From NCBI GenBank assembly GCA_965203525.1, contig OZ241898.1, positions 2,604,001 to 2,668,000 on the forward strand: DNA of 64,000 bases. Reading direction: 5' to 3'. Positions within the stretch are counted from its first letter, which is position 1, and each line of letters begins with the position of its first letter. Source of the stretch: WTFV01 sp965203525. GTDB lineage: Bacteria; Acidobacteriota; Vicinamibacteria; Vicinamibacterales; UBA8438. The position numbers and the translations under genes were made by a program. Under the pieces are notes generated by a model. The model worked only from the letters and a program-made list of their open reading frames with translations. It was not told where the DNA came from and ran no database searches. This document shows positions 44,190 to 53,152 of this stretch, piece by piece.

Positions 44190-47011
44190 TACTCTACCCC
44201 CTTCCAGTTGGTGGGGGTCTTGCTGGCCCGTTCGTCGGCGCAGCGCACCAGCGTTTCGAGACAGGCCAGCGCGAAGGGCCCAAGATTGCGCGGCTCATCA
44301 TCCGGTACGGCACCGTTGACGCCCGGCACTACATCGGGCTCCCATGCGCCGAGCAGGTCGGAAACCAGCCCAGTCCAACCGGGCGCTTCGAAGATGAACT
44401 CCAATCCATCGTCGGAGAAACAGCCTGAAGCCCCATCAACCGCACACGCGAAGTCCAGCGGCATGTCGCTCCAGGGCAGCAATGGTGTGGTCTTCGGTAT
44501 CCCGCACACGTCCTCGCCAGCATCGGTCCGGGAGGTGAGAACCGTCCGCACCTTGCCGTGATGCGCGGCGCAGAGGTAAATCGACAGCGCGGGAAAGTCG
44601 CCGCTCTTGCCTCGATAGTAGCTGTGCCACAGCGCCAGCGCCGTCGCCGCCTCGTGGCGAAGGCCGGGACGGAAAGGCACGTTCCACGCGCGCGCCATGC
44701 CGCATGCGGCACGGATACGTTCAAGGATCGCACGAGACACCTTCGAGTCCGTATGCCACGTGAACCTGATTTGGCCGTCCGACGTTTCTCGCTCCCACGG
44801 GTCGGCTTGGCTGTGCCGCACGCCGCTCGCCTGAAGAATGGCTTCGGCTTCCCGCGCTGCTCCGGACCCATCTGCGTAAACCGAGAACCGATACGGGGCC
44901 TTGGCCCATACGCAGCCCTCTTGCGGCGACGGCATCGGCAACTCGCTCTGCCACTGAGTCAGCGCCTTGCCGATGTCGTGTTCCGACGACGCGCGGATGA
45001 CTGCCGGACCGATGTCGTCATTCAGATTCATCGCCCGGACGATGCGCTCCGCTTCCCGTCCGGTGTCTTTCAGATGATCCGTCAGCGTGACCCAGACTCC
45101 GCTCTCGCTGTACCGGTCGTCCTCGAATCTCTCGTGCGGTTCTCCCGGCGGCGGGGCATCGTCCAACTGATCGGCTTTGCTCCCTGTCCAACCCAATTCC
45201 TGCGAATATCCCCCGTCATCGCGCCGCAGCATCACCAACATGCCGGGACGGATATCCCGAGCGCGAACTGACTCCCACGCCTCGCTCTTGTCGTCCCAGA
45301 TCCAGGCCCTCCTGTTCTCCAGGAACTCCCGCAATCTGCCGGCGGCCACGGCGCACCCTTCTTCCCGATCAAAAGGCGGGCCGATCAACGCCTCCGAACG
45401 TCGCAGCCCGGTATCGGAGCGCCACTCGCGCCAGAAGACCGTCACGTCGGCATTCTCATCCGGGCTTCGGACGAATGGACTTACGTCGGTGAAACCTCCG
45501 AAGACGTCCGGCTCCGTAGAAAAGAGCCCGTGCACGTCGATGGCTCTCGGGCACGATTCGGGGGCGGGGGTCAGCGCCTTTTCGACCAACTCCCTGGTTT
45601 CGTCTCGTGCACTCAGCTTTGCCAGGGCTTCCTTCGCGGGCAGGGTGTCGTCGGACTCGTGTACCTCGACCAGCGCGGTGATGAGTTTGCGTCCAAGCTC
45701 CACCTTTTCCGCTTCGTAGGGTCCGATGAACCGAGCATTTTGCTTCGGCTTCTCCGGACCTTCCCAGAACCGGGCACATGCGTCACCGTTCAGGCGCCCA
45801 TCCCGGTTCAGGCGTCCGAGGCGCTGAACCATCGACGGCCAGGGGGCGATTTCCGACCACAACCGTCGCGCCGATACGTCTACGCCCGCCTCGATCACCT
45901 GCGTTGACACACAGATGAGTCCTGGGACCGGGGCGGTCCCGTCCGTCACTGTGCGTTTGCGGGCTGCTTCGAAAGCCAGAAGCCTGCCTTGATTCTCTTC
46001 GCGATCCCGTGCGCGGAAACGCGAGGTCAGAAGAACGACGCCAGAGGCTCCGGTGTACGTCCTTCTGATGGCCTTGTATACCTCTTGTGCGACGAGGACG
46101 GTGTTGCAGACCGCAAGGCTCAGGCTCGCCTCATGATGTTCACCGGTCACGGCCTCGGCCAGCGCCTGTACGAATGCCGACAGCTTGTTGCCTTCCAGCT
46201 CCTTCTTGCGCGTCTTTCGCGTCGAGGCAGGAGGCTTCCACAGACTGCACGGGCGAAGTGCCCGGAGAATCTCGTGCTTCCGATCGTGCTCGTTCAGGTC
46301 TATCCGCATCGGCTCGGGCAGCTTCGCGTTCTCGCGATCAATCGTTTCAAGGAACTTCGGACGGATCGTCGCGCTCATCCACCACGTCGAGCAGGGTTTC
46401 AGGCTCTTGAAGCGATCATTCCTCATCCAGTCCAGTTGCGCCGACGTCCAGAGCCCCGGCCCCATCAACTGCACTTCGTCCATGATCCACAGGCAGTCGT
46501 TGTTGAGTAGCCCGAAATGCATCGGCCAGCGATACCGGCTCATCCCGTACCCGCGGTTCAGGGCTCGGGAGAGAAGCATGTCCTGGGTGCCTACCAGTAC
46601 GGCGTTCCGTTCGATCTGGGTGTCCCAACCACCTGTGTCTTCTCCTCCCATGAGCACATGCAGGCCGACTTCTTTCGAAAGCCCTAACCGCTGCAACCAA
46701 TGTCTGGCGCTCTGGTGGGTCTGTTCGACGAGCGTTCGCATCGGAAGGCAGTAGACGAGTCGGCGCGGCCAATCATCTCGACGCTTCTCTACGCGGTTCC
46801 AAAGCCAAGACAATACGGCAGCACTGGTTTTGCCCAACCCGGTGGGAACGTCGACCAGCAGCGATCGGCACGTCGTACCATCGATCATGCAGGTGTCGTC
46901 CCTGTTCCCCGGTCGCTGGCCGCAGGCGAGCTGCACTTGGTACCCGTGTGGTTGAAATCCGGTTGCTTTTGCGAAGAACCGGTCGAACCTGTCAGCCTTG
47001 AAATACGTCAA
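44189..47011 (-). CDS. cas3: Type I-G Cas3 helicase-nuclease (helicase first, HD last)
   Basis: 940 residues. The helicase half has Walker A DVPTGLGKTSAAV, the DEAD-box-like WIMDEVQLMGPG, SATIRP, STQVIEAGVDVSA and the arginine-finger motif QRLGRLNR. The HD nuclease half is at the C-terminus (about 690-900), with SSEHDIGKALTQW, LRHEAATALALW and LCAAHHGKVR. This HD-last order is characteristic of type I-G. It shreds target DNA after Cascade binding. First gene of the operon behind a TTGACA/TACAGT promoter, leaving a leader of about 115 bp. Confidence 0.93.
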   Translation of the reverse strand: MTYFKADRFDRFFAKATGFQPHGYQVQLACGQRPGNRDDTCMIDGTTCRSLLVDVPTGLGKTSAAVLSWLWNRVEKRRDDWPRRLVYCLPMRTLVEQTHQSARHWLQRLGLSKEVGLHVLMGGEDTGGWDTQIERNAVLVGTQDMLLSRALNRGYGMSRYRWPMHFGLLNNDCLWIMDEVQLMGPGLWTSAQLDWMRNDRFKSLKPCSTWWMSATIRPKFLETIDRENAKLPEPMRIDLNEHDRKHEILRALRPCSLWKPPASTRKTRKKELEGNKLSAFVQALAEAVTGEHHEASLSLAVCNTVLVAQEVYKAIRRTYTGASGVVLLTSRFRARDREENQGRLLAFEAARKRTVTDGTAPVPGLICVSTQVIEAGVDVSARRLWSEIAPWPSMVQRLGRLNRDGRLNGDACARFWEGPEKPKQNARFIGPYEAEKVELGRKLITALVEVHESDDTLPAKEALAKLSARDETRELVEKALTPAPESCPRAIDVHGLFSTEPDVFGGFTDVSPFVRSPDENADVTVFWREWRSDTGLRRSEALIGPPFDREEGCAVAAGRLREFLENRRAWIWDDKSEAWESVRARDIRPGMLVMLRRDDGGYSQELGWTGSKADQLDDAPPPGEPHERFEDDRYSESGVWVTLTDHLKDTGREAERIVRAMNLNDDIGPAVIRASSEHDIGKALTQWQSELPMPSPQEGCVWAKAPYRFSVYADGSGAAREAEAILQASGVRHSQADPWERETSDGQIRFTWHTDSKVSRAILERIRAACGMARAWNVPFRPGLRHEAATALALWHSYYRGKSGDFPALSIYLCAAHHGKVRTVLTSRTDAGEDVCGIPKTTPLLPWSDMPLDFACAVDGASGCFSDDGLEFIFEAPGWTGLVSDLLGAWEPDVVPGVNGAVPDDEPRNLGPFALACLETLVRCADERASKTPTNWKGVE

Positions 47012-47133
47012 CTTGATGACTTCCCGCGACTCCCGTGTCCCAATGCAGAACGCGGTTCACTCCCACCGTTCTCGTTCCCTGCCCCCGGCTTGACCCACCC
47101 CACCGTCGGTGCGCGACGCCCGGATTCGGTATC

Positions 47134-47161
47134 ACTGTAGCACATGTGACGCGACTGTCAA
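47134..47161 (-). promoter_or_regulatory. Promoter of the type I-G cas operon
   Basis: Minus strand TTGACA (47161-47156), 16-bp spacer, TACAGT (47139-47134) with TGC just before it. It lies 123 bp upstream of cas3. The 47012-47271 gap has no CRISPR repeats and no other gene. Confidence 0.65.
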
Positions 47162-47271
47162 AGGTCGAACGACCGTTCGGGTTCACGCCGGGGGGCAGGC
47201 ATGCTCGTCAGGGGAATTGTCGCGCTTCGCCGGGGGCGGTCACGCCACGCGCGGACCGCCGACCAGCGCGC

Positions 47272-49833
47272 CTACTCCGCCCGCAACGTCCCCAGCGGCT
47301 TGCGGCGCAGCACGTCCACGCTGGAGGCGACGCCGACCACCAGCACGACGACCGCGGTCGCCGCCACGCCGGCGACGTTGATGAAGGGAGCCGGCGTCCA
47401 GGGCACGTCGAGCACCTGCCGGGTGAGCACCCAGGTCAGGGCCAGCGCGCCCGCCGAGCCGACGACGCCGGCCAGCGTGCCCAGCACGCCGTACTCGAAG
47501 CAGTACATAAGGGCGATCAGGCGGGTGTTCGCGCCGAGGGTCTTGAACACGGCCGCGTCGTAGAGGCGCTGGAACTTGGTCATCGCGACCGATCCGACCA
47601 GGATCAGGCCGCCGGCGAGGAGGGCGATCAATCCGACCACGGTGACGGCCAGGGTGACGTAGTCGAGCACGCGGCGGAACGTGCGGATGATCTCCAGGCC
47701 GTCGATCACCGAAACGTTCGGGTAGCGGTCCACCAGGGCGCGCTGCAGCGCGCCGCGGGCGGCGGGCCCGGCCGGTCCCCGCAGGAAGCTGATGTAGCTG
47801 TGCGGCGCGCCGTCGAACGCGCCGGGGCGGAACAGGAACATGAAGCCGCCGCTGCGCGAATCGTCCCAATCGACGGCGCGGACGCTCGTCACGCGCGCCT
47901 CGACGATGCGGCCGAGGACGTCGAAGCGCACGGTGTCGCCGAGCCGCATGCCCCGCTCGACGAGACCGTCCTCGATCGAGACCTCGGGTCCGCCGGCCGG
48001 CGCGGAGGCGTCCCAGAACTCCCCGGCGACGATCCGTTCGTTCTCTTCGAGCCGCTCCCGGTAGGTGACGGTGTACTCGCGCCCGAACCCCGCGCGGCGC
48101 ACCGCCTGCCGGCCCTCGATCGACGTGGCGGGGCCCGACACCGCCGTCACCCGGGCGCGCAGCACCGGTATCAGGGCCGGCGCGGAGGCGCCCCCCGGTC
48201 CGCCGAGACCGGCCTCCCGGAGGATGCGCCGCACCCCGTCGGCCTGATCCTGCTGCACGTCGATCAGGAACATGTCGGGCATGTCGTCGCGCAGCTCGAG
48301 CGAGAACGACGCCAGCAGGTTCGCCTGCACCGCGTGCACGCCGATGATGAAGAAGCTGCCCAGCCCCACCGCGAGCAGGACCACCCGCGTCTGGTTGCCG
48401 GGGCGGCGCAGGTTCAGGGCCGCGTGGCGCAAGGGGAACCAGCTTGCCGCCTCGAGCGGGCGCGTCATCCGGACCAGCGCCCGGCCCAGCAGATGCAGCG
48501 CCCCGGCGACGCCGACGAAGCCGCCGGCCACCCAAGCGCCCACCTCCAGGGAGGCGGCCTGCCACGCGGCGACGCCGACGAGTCCCACCCCGACCGCCGC
48601 CGCCGCCGCGATCCGGACCGGGTCGCGCAACGGCGCGGCGGGCGCCTCCCCCTGCCGCAGCAGCAGGAGGGGCTTGGCGTGGCGCGTGTCCAGCAGCGGC
48701 GGCAGGGCGAACAGCAGCGACACGAGCAGCCCGACGGCCAGCCCCTGCAGCGCCGCCGAAAACGTCGGATCGGTCGAGACCACCTGGAAACCGGTGGTCG
48801 CCGCCGCCTGCGCGGCCAGCGAATCGGGCACCGCCGCCAGCACCCCCCAGGCGACGCCGACCCCGAGCAGCGCCCCGCCCAGCCCCAGCAGGGCCACCTG
48901 CACGACGTAGACGGCCAGCACGTCCGCGGCCGTGGCGCCCAGGCACTTCAGGATGGCGGCGCTGCGGAGCCGCTGCCGCACGAAGACCCGCGTCACGCTC
49001 CAGACGCCGACCCCGCCCAGCACCACGATCACGAAGCCGACGAGGCTCAGGTAGTTCTCCGCCCGCGAGAAGTTGCGCTCGATCCGGTCCTCGGTCCGCC
49101 GGTACGACCCGACGCGGACGAACGCCTCCCGCAGGTCTTCCCGCAGCAGGTCCACCAGCGGTTCGATCGACGCTTCCGGCACCCGCAGCAGGAGCTGGCG
49201 TTCCGCGCGGCTCGCGACGCCGAGCAGGCCGGTCTCCAGCAGCGCGCCGCGCGCCACCAGCACGCGGGGACCGAGGCTGAAGCCGCCGAGCTGGCGTCCC
49301 GGCTCGGTCACGATCGCGTCCCGGATCGTGAACGCAGCGTCGCCGATCAGGATCCGGTCGCCGACCGCCACGCCGAGCTGCGGCAGCAGCTCGCGCCCCA
49401 CCAGCGCGCCCCGGTCCCGGAGCAGGGCGAACGAGTACGCGGCGCCGCTCGCCAGCGTGAACCGGCCGTAGAACGGGAAGGCCGGCTCCACTCCGCGCAC
49501 CTCGACCACCTTCGTGCCGATCCCCGCGCCGGCCGGCAGCCGCGCCATCGTCACCGTGTCGACCGTCTCGGTCAGCTCCGCCCCGGCCACCCCGGCCGCG
49601 CGCGCCGCGATCCGGCCGCGCACTTCGCCGGACCACGGCTGGTCGGTCCGCACGTAGACGTCCCCCGCCGTCAGGCCGCGGGCCTCGGCCGCCAGCGCGG
49701 TGCGGACGTTCTGCACCAGGGAGCGCAGCGCGACGATGCCGCCGACGCCGATCGCGACGCAGCAGAAGAAGAAGATCAGCCGGCGCCAGGACACCCGCAG
49801 CTCCCGGTACGCCATGCGCAGGACGAAACTCAT
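47272..49833 (-). CDS. ABC transporter permease, FtsX / YbbP type
   Basis: 853 residues with two FtsX modules. First: an N-terminal helix (LIFFFCCVAIGVGGIVALRSL), a large extracytoplasmic part and helices near 280-420. Second: helices near 470-530 (VVLLAVGLGSFFIIGVHAV) and a C-terminal trio after residue ~720 (VTLAVTVVGLIALLAGGLILVG ... YCFEYGVLGTLAGVV). Motif RRKPLGTLRAE ends it. Matches the YbbP family that accompanies YbbA and TesA. The ATPase gene lies directly upstream; the substrate is unknown but may be lipid-like. Confidence 0.9.
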   Translation of the reverse strand: MSFVLRMAYRELRVSWRRLIFFFCCVAIGVGGIVALRSLVQNVRTALAAEARGLTAGDVYVRTDQPWSGEVRGRIAARAAGVAGAELTETVDTVTMARLPAGAGIGTKVVEVRGVEPAFPFYGRFTLASGAAYSFALLRDRGALVGRELLPQLGVAVGDRILIGDAAFTIRDAIVTEPGRQLGGFSLGPRVLVARGALLETGLLGVASRAERQLLLRVPEASIEPLVDLLREDLREAFVRVGSYRRTEDRIERNFSRAENYLSLVGFVIVVLGGVGVWSVTRVFVRQRLRSAAILKCLGATAADVLAVYVVQVALLGLGGALLGVGVAWGVLAAVPDSLAAQAAATTGFQVVSTDPTFSAALQGLAVGLLVSLLFALPPLLDTRHAKPLLLLRQGEAPAAPLRDPVRIAAAAAVGVGLVGVAAWQAASLEVGAWVAGGFVGVAGALHLLGRALVRMTRPLEAASWFPLRHAALNLRRPGNQTRVVLLAVGLGSFFIIGVHAVQANLLASFSLELRDDMPDMFLIDVQQDQADGVRRILREAGLGGPGGASAPALIPVLRARVTAVSGPATSIEGRQAVRRAGFGREYTVTYRERLEENERIVAGEFWDASAPAGGPEVSIEDGLVERGMRLGDTVRFDVLGRIVEARVTSVRAVDWDDSRSGGFMFLFRPGAFDGAPHSYISFLRGPAGPAARGALQRALVDRYPNVSVIDGLEIIRTFRRVLDYVTLAVTVVGLIALLAGGLILVGSVAMTKFQRLYDAAVFKTLGANTRLIALMYCFEYGVLGTLAGVVGSAGALALTWVLTRQVLDVPWTPAPFINVAGVAATAVVVLVVGVASSVDVLRRKPLGTLRAE

Positions 49834-49849
49834 GGGTCCGAAGATCCGC

Positions 49850-50557
49850 TCAGCCGGCGGCCGCCCCGGCCGGCTCCAGCGCGGCCGGCGGGGCCGCCGC
49901 GCGCTCCGTGCGCCCGTCGCGCATCGCCAGCGTGACGTCGGTGCAGCCGGCGAGCTCCGCGTCGTGGGTCACGAGCAGCACCGTGGTTCCGCGCTTGCGG
50001 TTGACGTCCACGAGCAGGTCGATGACGTGGCGGCCGTTCGCGCCGTCGAGGTTGCCGGTCGGCTCGTCGGCCAGCAGGATCGGCGGATCGTTGGCCAGCG
50101 CCCGCGCGATGGCGACCCGCTGCTGCTCCCCGCCGGAAAGTTGCGACGGGTAGTGGTGCCCGCGGTCGGTCAACCCCACGTCGGCGAGCAGCCGCCGCGC
50201 CCGCGCGGACGGATTCGCGGCGCCGGCGATCTCGAGCGGCACCATCACGTTCTCGAGGGCGCTGAGCGAGGGAATCAGGTGGAAGAACTGGAACACGAAG
50301 CCGATGCGGGCCCCGCGCAGCCGCGCGAGCCGATCCTCGTCGAGGGCGGTGATCTCGGCGCCGCCGATCCGGATCTCGCCGGTCGACGGGGTGTCGAGGC
50401 CGGCGATCAGCCCGAGCAGCGTCGACTTGCCGCTGCCCGACGGGCCGACGATCGACAGCGACTGCCCGGCCGGCACGGACAGGTCGAGCGGATGCAGGAT
50501 GGTCAGCGCGCGGTCGCCGCTGCGCACCGTCTTCGAGACCCCGCGCAGTTCGATCAT
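49850..50557 (-). CDS. ABC transporter ATPase, YbbA / LolD type
   Basis: 235 residues. Walker A GPSGSGKSTL, Q-loop FQFFHLIPS, signature LSGGEQQRVAIARAL, Walker B ILLADEPTGNLD and H-loop THD. A low-complexity Ala/Pro tail ends it. It sits between the SGNH esterase and the FtsX permease on one strand, the TesA-YbbA-YbbP arrangement. ATG 50557 was chosen for the canonical MIELRGVSKT start; the frame is open upstream. Confidence 0.94.
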   Translation of the reverse strand: MIELRGVSKTVRSGDRALTILHPLDLSVPAGQSLSIVGPSGSGKSTLLGLIAGLDTPSTGEIRIGGAEITALDEDRLARLRGARIGFVFQFFHLIPSLSALENVMVPLEIAGAANPSARARRLLADVGLTDRGHHYPSQLSGGEQQRVAIARALANDPPILLADEPTGNLDGANGRHVIDLLVDVNRKRGTTVLLVTHDAELAGCTDVTLAMRDGRTERAAAPPAALEPAGAAAG

Positions 50558-50562
50558 CGGAC

Positions 50563-51417
50563 TCAAGGCGTGCCCTCCCGTTCCGCCGCGAGCGCCCGCA
50601 GCAGCGGCTCCAGCGCCGGCCAGAGATGCTCGGCGATGCGGGCCGCGCCCGCCTCGTTCGGGTGGATCCCGTCGGCCTGGTTCAGCGCCGGCACGCCCGC
50701 CACCCCTTCGAGCAGGAACGGCACCAGGGGCACGCCGCGGCTCTCCGCCAGATCGCGGAACACGGTACGGAAGCCGGACGTGTACGCGGCGCCGAAGTTC
50801 GGCGGCGCCTCCATGCCGGCCAGCACGACCTGGATGCCCCGCTCCTGCGCGCGGTCGATGATCCGCGCCAGATTGTCCTCCATCTGCCCGACCGGCAGTC
50901 CCCGTAGCGCGTCGTTGCCCCCCAGTGCCACCAGCAGCAGCCGCACGTCTCCTGCGAGCGCCCAGTCGAGGCGGCGGAGGCCGCCCGCCGTCGTGTCGCC
51001 GGAGACGCCCATCGGCGCGATCTCGATCCGCCAGCCCGCGGCGTCCACGCGGGCCTGCAGGCGCGCCGGATAGGCGTCTTCCGGCGCCAGGCCGAGGCCG
51101 GCGGTGAGCGAATCGCCCAGGATGACGACACGGGGGCGCGCGCCGGCCGGCGCATCGCGCCCCGCCGCGGGCGTCACCGGCGCGGCTCCCGGCGCGGAAA
51201 CCATCGTCCCGCCCACGTCCGCCGGCCCGCACGCGGCGAGCGCCGCCGCCAGGCAGCCGGCCGCCGACGCAACGATCCGCGCCGCGCGCGCGCGCTCGAA
51301 CGCCGCCCGGACACGGGCCGCCAGGCAGCCGGCCGCCGGCGCACCGATCCGCGGCCGCCGACCGCCGCGACGCCGCGGCCCGCCGCGCCCTGCTCCCTGC
51401 CCCACGTCGCCTCCCAT
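50563..51417 (-). CDS. SGNH-family arylesterase / lysophospholipase (TesA-like), lipoprotein
   Basis: About 284 residues from ATG 51417, with an uncertain start. The hydrolase core has GDSLTAGLGL (Ser block), GGND (Asn block) and DGIHPNEAG (Asp-His pair). The preceding hydrophobic segment AAGCLAAALAAC ends in a lipobox-like Cys. The N-terminal stretch is extended by a 24-codon in-frame duplication: R-I-G/V-A-P/S-AAGCLAA appears twice. It lies 5 bp upstream of the YbbA-type ATPase, so it is in the TesA/YbbA/YbbP operon. Confidence 0.88.
   Translation of the reverse strand: MGGDVGQGAGRGGPRRRGGRRPRIGAPAAGCLAARVRAAFERARAARIVASAAGCLAAALAACGPADVGGTMVSAPGAAPVTPAAGRDAPAGARPRVVILGDSLTAGLGLAPEDAYPARLQARVDAAGWRIEIAPMGVSGDTTAGGLRRLDWALAGDVRLLLVALGGNDALRGLPVGQMEDNLARIIDRAQERGIQVVLAGMEAPPNFGAAYTSGFRTVFRDLAESRGVPLVPFLLEGVAGVPALNQADGIHPNEAGAARIAEHLWPALEPLLRALAAEREGTP
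51245..51353. repeat. Two 37-bp copies, 72 bp apart, in the esterase signal-peptide region
   Basis: Copies 51245-51281 and 51317-51353 match in 35 of 37 bases. The spacing of 72 bp keeps the reading frame, so the copy is translated as a second AAGCLAA segment upstream of the real signal peptide. Confidence 0.88.
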
Positions 51418-51543
51418 CCCTCTGATTCTAGCGCCCCGCCCCCGGAGGCGCGCCGGGCGCTCCCGGACGCAGGGCGCGGATCGGGCCAACAACCGCCAGC
51501 GAGCGAAACGCGCCGGGACGCCGGGCCCGACGACGCGCATCCG

Positions 51544-51915
51544 TCACCGGTCACGCCGCCGCCGGCCGGCCGCGATCCAGCCGTACGCGGCGACGTTGAC
51601 GGCGCACGCCAGTCCGGCCAGCGCGATCTGCGCTTCCCGCGTCAGCCCGGCCGGGTACAACACGGGCAGCAGATACCGGGCGATGAAGTCCCCCTCGTAG
51701 CCGTGCTGCCCCGCCTGCGAACGCAACCAGTTCTCGAGCGGCGTCAACGGACAGACGGCGCCGCGCAGCTCGATGCCGACGCCCCAGACGACCGCCGGCA
51801 GGTGCGCCCACGCCAGCCGGGGCCAGCGCCGGACCGCGACGCCGCCGAGCGCCACGAACCCGACGAACGCCGCGTGGACGGCGACGAGGAGATCCGCCGC
51901 GACGCCGTATGCCAT
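51544..51915 (-). CDS. DUF2784 family membrane protein
   Basis: 123 residues. It has helix-rich pattern VAADLLVAVHAAFVGFVALGG, WAHLPAVVWGVGIELRGAVCPLTPLENWLR and a C-terminal helix (QIALAGLACAVNVAAYGW). The conserved CPLTPLENWLR and the following GYEGDFIARYLLPVLYP are the DUF2784 signature. An inner-membrane protein of unknown role. GGAGGGC precedes ATG 51915. Confidence 0.9.
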   Translation of the reverse strand: MAYGVAADLLVAVHAAFVGFVALGGVAVRRWPRLAWAHLPAVVWGVGIELRGAVCPLTPLENWLRSQAGQHGYEGDFIARYLLPVLYPAGLTREAQIALAGLACAVNVAAYGWIAAGRRRRDR

Positions 51916-52015
51916 GCCCTCCAGTATGACGCCGCACGCCGATCGATGAGCAGGCGAGGCAGACGCGGCGCCCGGTAGATGCGCCCGGCGATTTCGGGTA
52001 CGATGCGGCTGCCCG

Positions 52016-53152
52016 ATGACCAGTGCAGCAGCGCGCGCCGGCGGCGCCGTCGTCTGGGCGGCCGTCGCGGCCGGGGCGGCGGGCGCCGGCGCCCAACCCG
52101 CCACGACGACGACGCGCATCGATGCAGTGCTGCCAGCGCCAGCGTCCGCCGACGGGAACGGCCCCGGCGCCATGACGACGACGCGCGGCCTGACCGCCAT
52201 CGCCGGGATCGAAGTCGGCCACCACACGCTCGACGCGCGGCCGACCGGCTGCACCGTCGTCCTGACGGAGGGGGGGGCGACCGCGGCGGTCGACGTGCGG
52301 GGCGCTTCGCCGGGGACCCGCGAGACGGCGCTCCTCGATCCGCGCAACTCCATCCGGCAGGTGCACGCGGTCGTGCTGTCCGGCGGCAGCGCATTCGGCC
52401 TCGCCGCCGCCGACGGGGTGATGCGCTACCTGGACGAACGGGGCGTCGGGTACCGCACGCGGACGGCGCGCGTGCCGATCGTGCCCGCCGCCATCCTCTA
52501 CGACCTCGGCGTCGGCGATCCGGCGGTGCGTCCGGCCGCCGACTGCGGATACCGGGCGGCGCGCGCGGCCCGCGGCGGCGCCGTCGCGGAAGGCAGCGTC
52601 GGCGCGGGCGCCGGCGCGACGGTCGGCAAGCTGGCCGGACCCGGCCGCGCCATGAAGGGCGGCGTCGGGAGCGCGCTGATCGAGCTGCCGGACGGCCTGC
52701 AGGTCGCCGCGCTGATGGCGGTCAACGCGGTGGGCGACGTCCACGATCCGGCGACGGGGATCCTCGTCGCGGGCGTGCGGAGCGCCGACGGCCGGCGCCT
52801 GGCCGGCTCGTCCGCCCTGCTCCGCGCGCCGGCGCCGGACGCCCGGCGCGGAGAGAACACCACCATCGGCGTCGTCGCCACCAACGCCGCGCTCGACAAG
52901 GCGCAGCTCGGCGTCGTCGCCAGGATGGCGCACGACGGCCTCGCCCGCGCCGTCCGTCCGGCGCACACCCCGGTGGACGGCGACACCATCTTCGCCCTGT
53001 CGACCGGCGCCTTGGCCGCGCCCGCCGATCTGCTGCGGATCGGCGCCCTGGCCGCCGACGCGACGGCCGAGGCGATCGTCCGCGGCGTGCGCGCCGCCAC
53101 CGGGCTGCCGGGCTATCCGGCCGTGCGCGATCTCGAGGAGCACACACGATGA
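52016..53152 (+). CDS. P1-family (S58, DmpA-type) peptidase
   Basis: 378 residues from ATG 52016. The first ~28 residues look like a signal peptide (GGAVVWAAVAAGAAGAGAQP). ATG 52172, giving MTTTRGLTAIAGIEVGHH, is an alternative cytoplasmic start. The family is clear from IAGIEVGHHTLDARPTGCTVV, VLSGGSAFGLAAADGVMRYL and the self-cleaving ENTTIGVVATNA nucleophile region near residue 285. These enzymes release N-terminal residues, often D-amino acids or beta-Ala. Stop overlaps the cstA start (ATGA), so it may feed the peptide carrier. Confidence 0.9.
   Translation: MTSAAARAGGAVVWAAVAAGAAGAGAQPATTTTRIDAVLPAPASADGNGPGAMTTTRGLTAIAGIEVGHHTLDARPTGCTVVLTEGGATAAVDVRGASPGTRETALLDPRNSIRQVHAVVLSGGSAFGLAAADGVMRYLDERGVGYRTRTARVPIVPAAILYDLGVGDPAVRPAADCGYRAARAARGGAVAEGSVGAGAGATVGKLAGPGRAMKGGVGSALIELPDGLQVAALMAVNAVGDVHDPATGILVAGVRSADGRRLAGSSALLRAPAPDARRGENTTIGVVATNAALDKAQLGVVARMAHDGLARAVRPAHTPVDGDTIFALSTGALAAPADLLRIGALAADATAEAIVRGVRAATGLPGYPAVRDLEEHTR
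52101..52188. repeat. Short copy of the MTTTR start, 69 bp apart
   Basis: CCACGACGACGACGCGC (52101-52117) recurs at 52170-52186 with one change that creates the ATG. The 69-bp spacing is in frame. It is short and the sequence is low-complexity, so this member is the weakest of the set. Confidence 0.4.

Noticed and set aside
39000..47271. cas1, cas2, cas4 or CRISPR repeats next to the I-G genes
   Set aside because: Both flanks were read; only phd-vapC remnant on one side and a promoter on the other.
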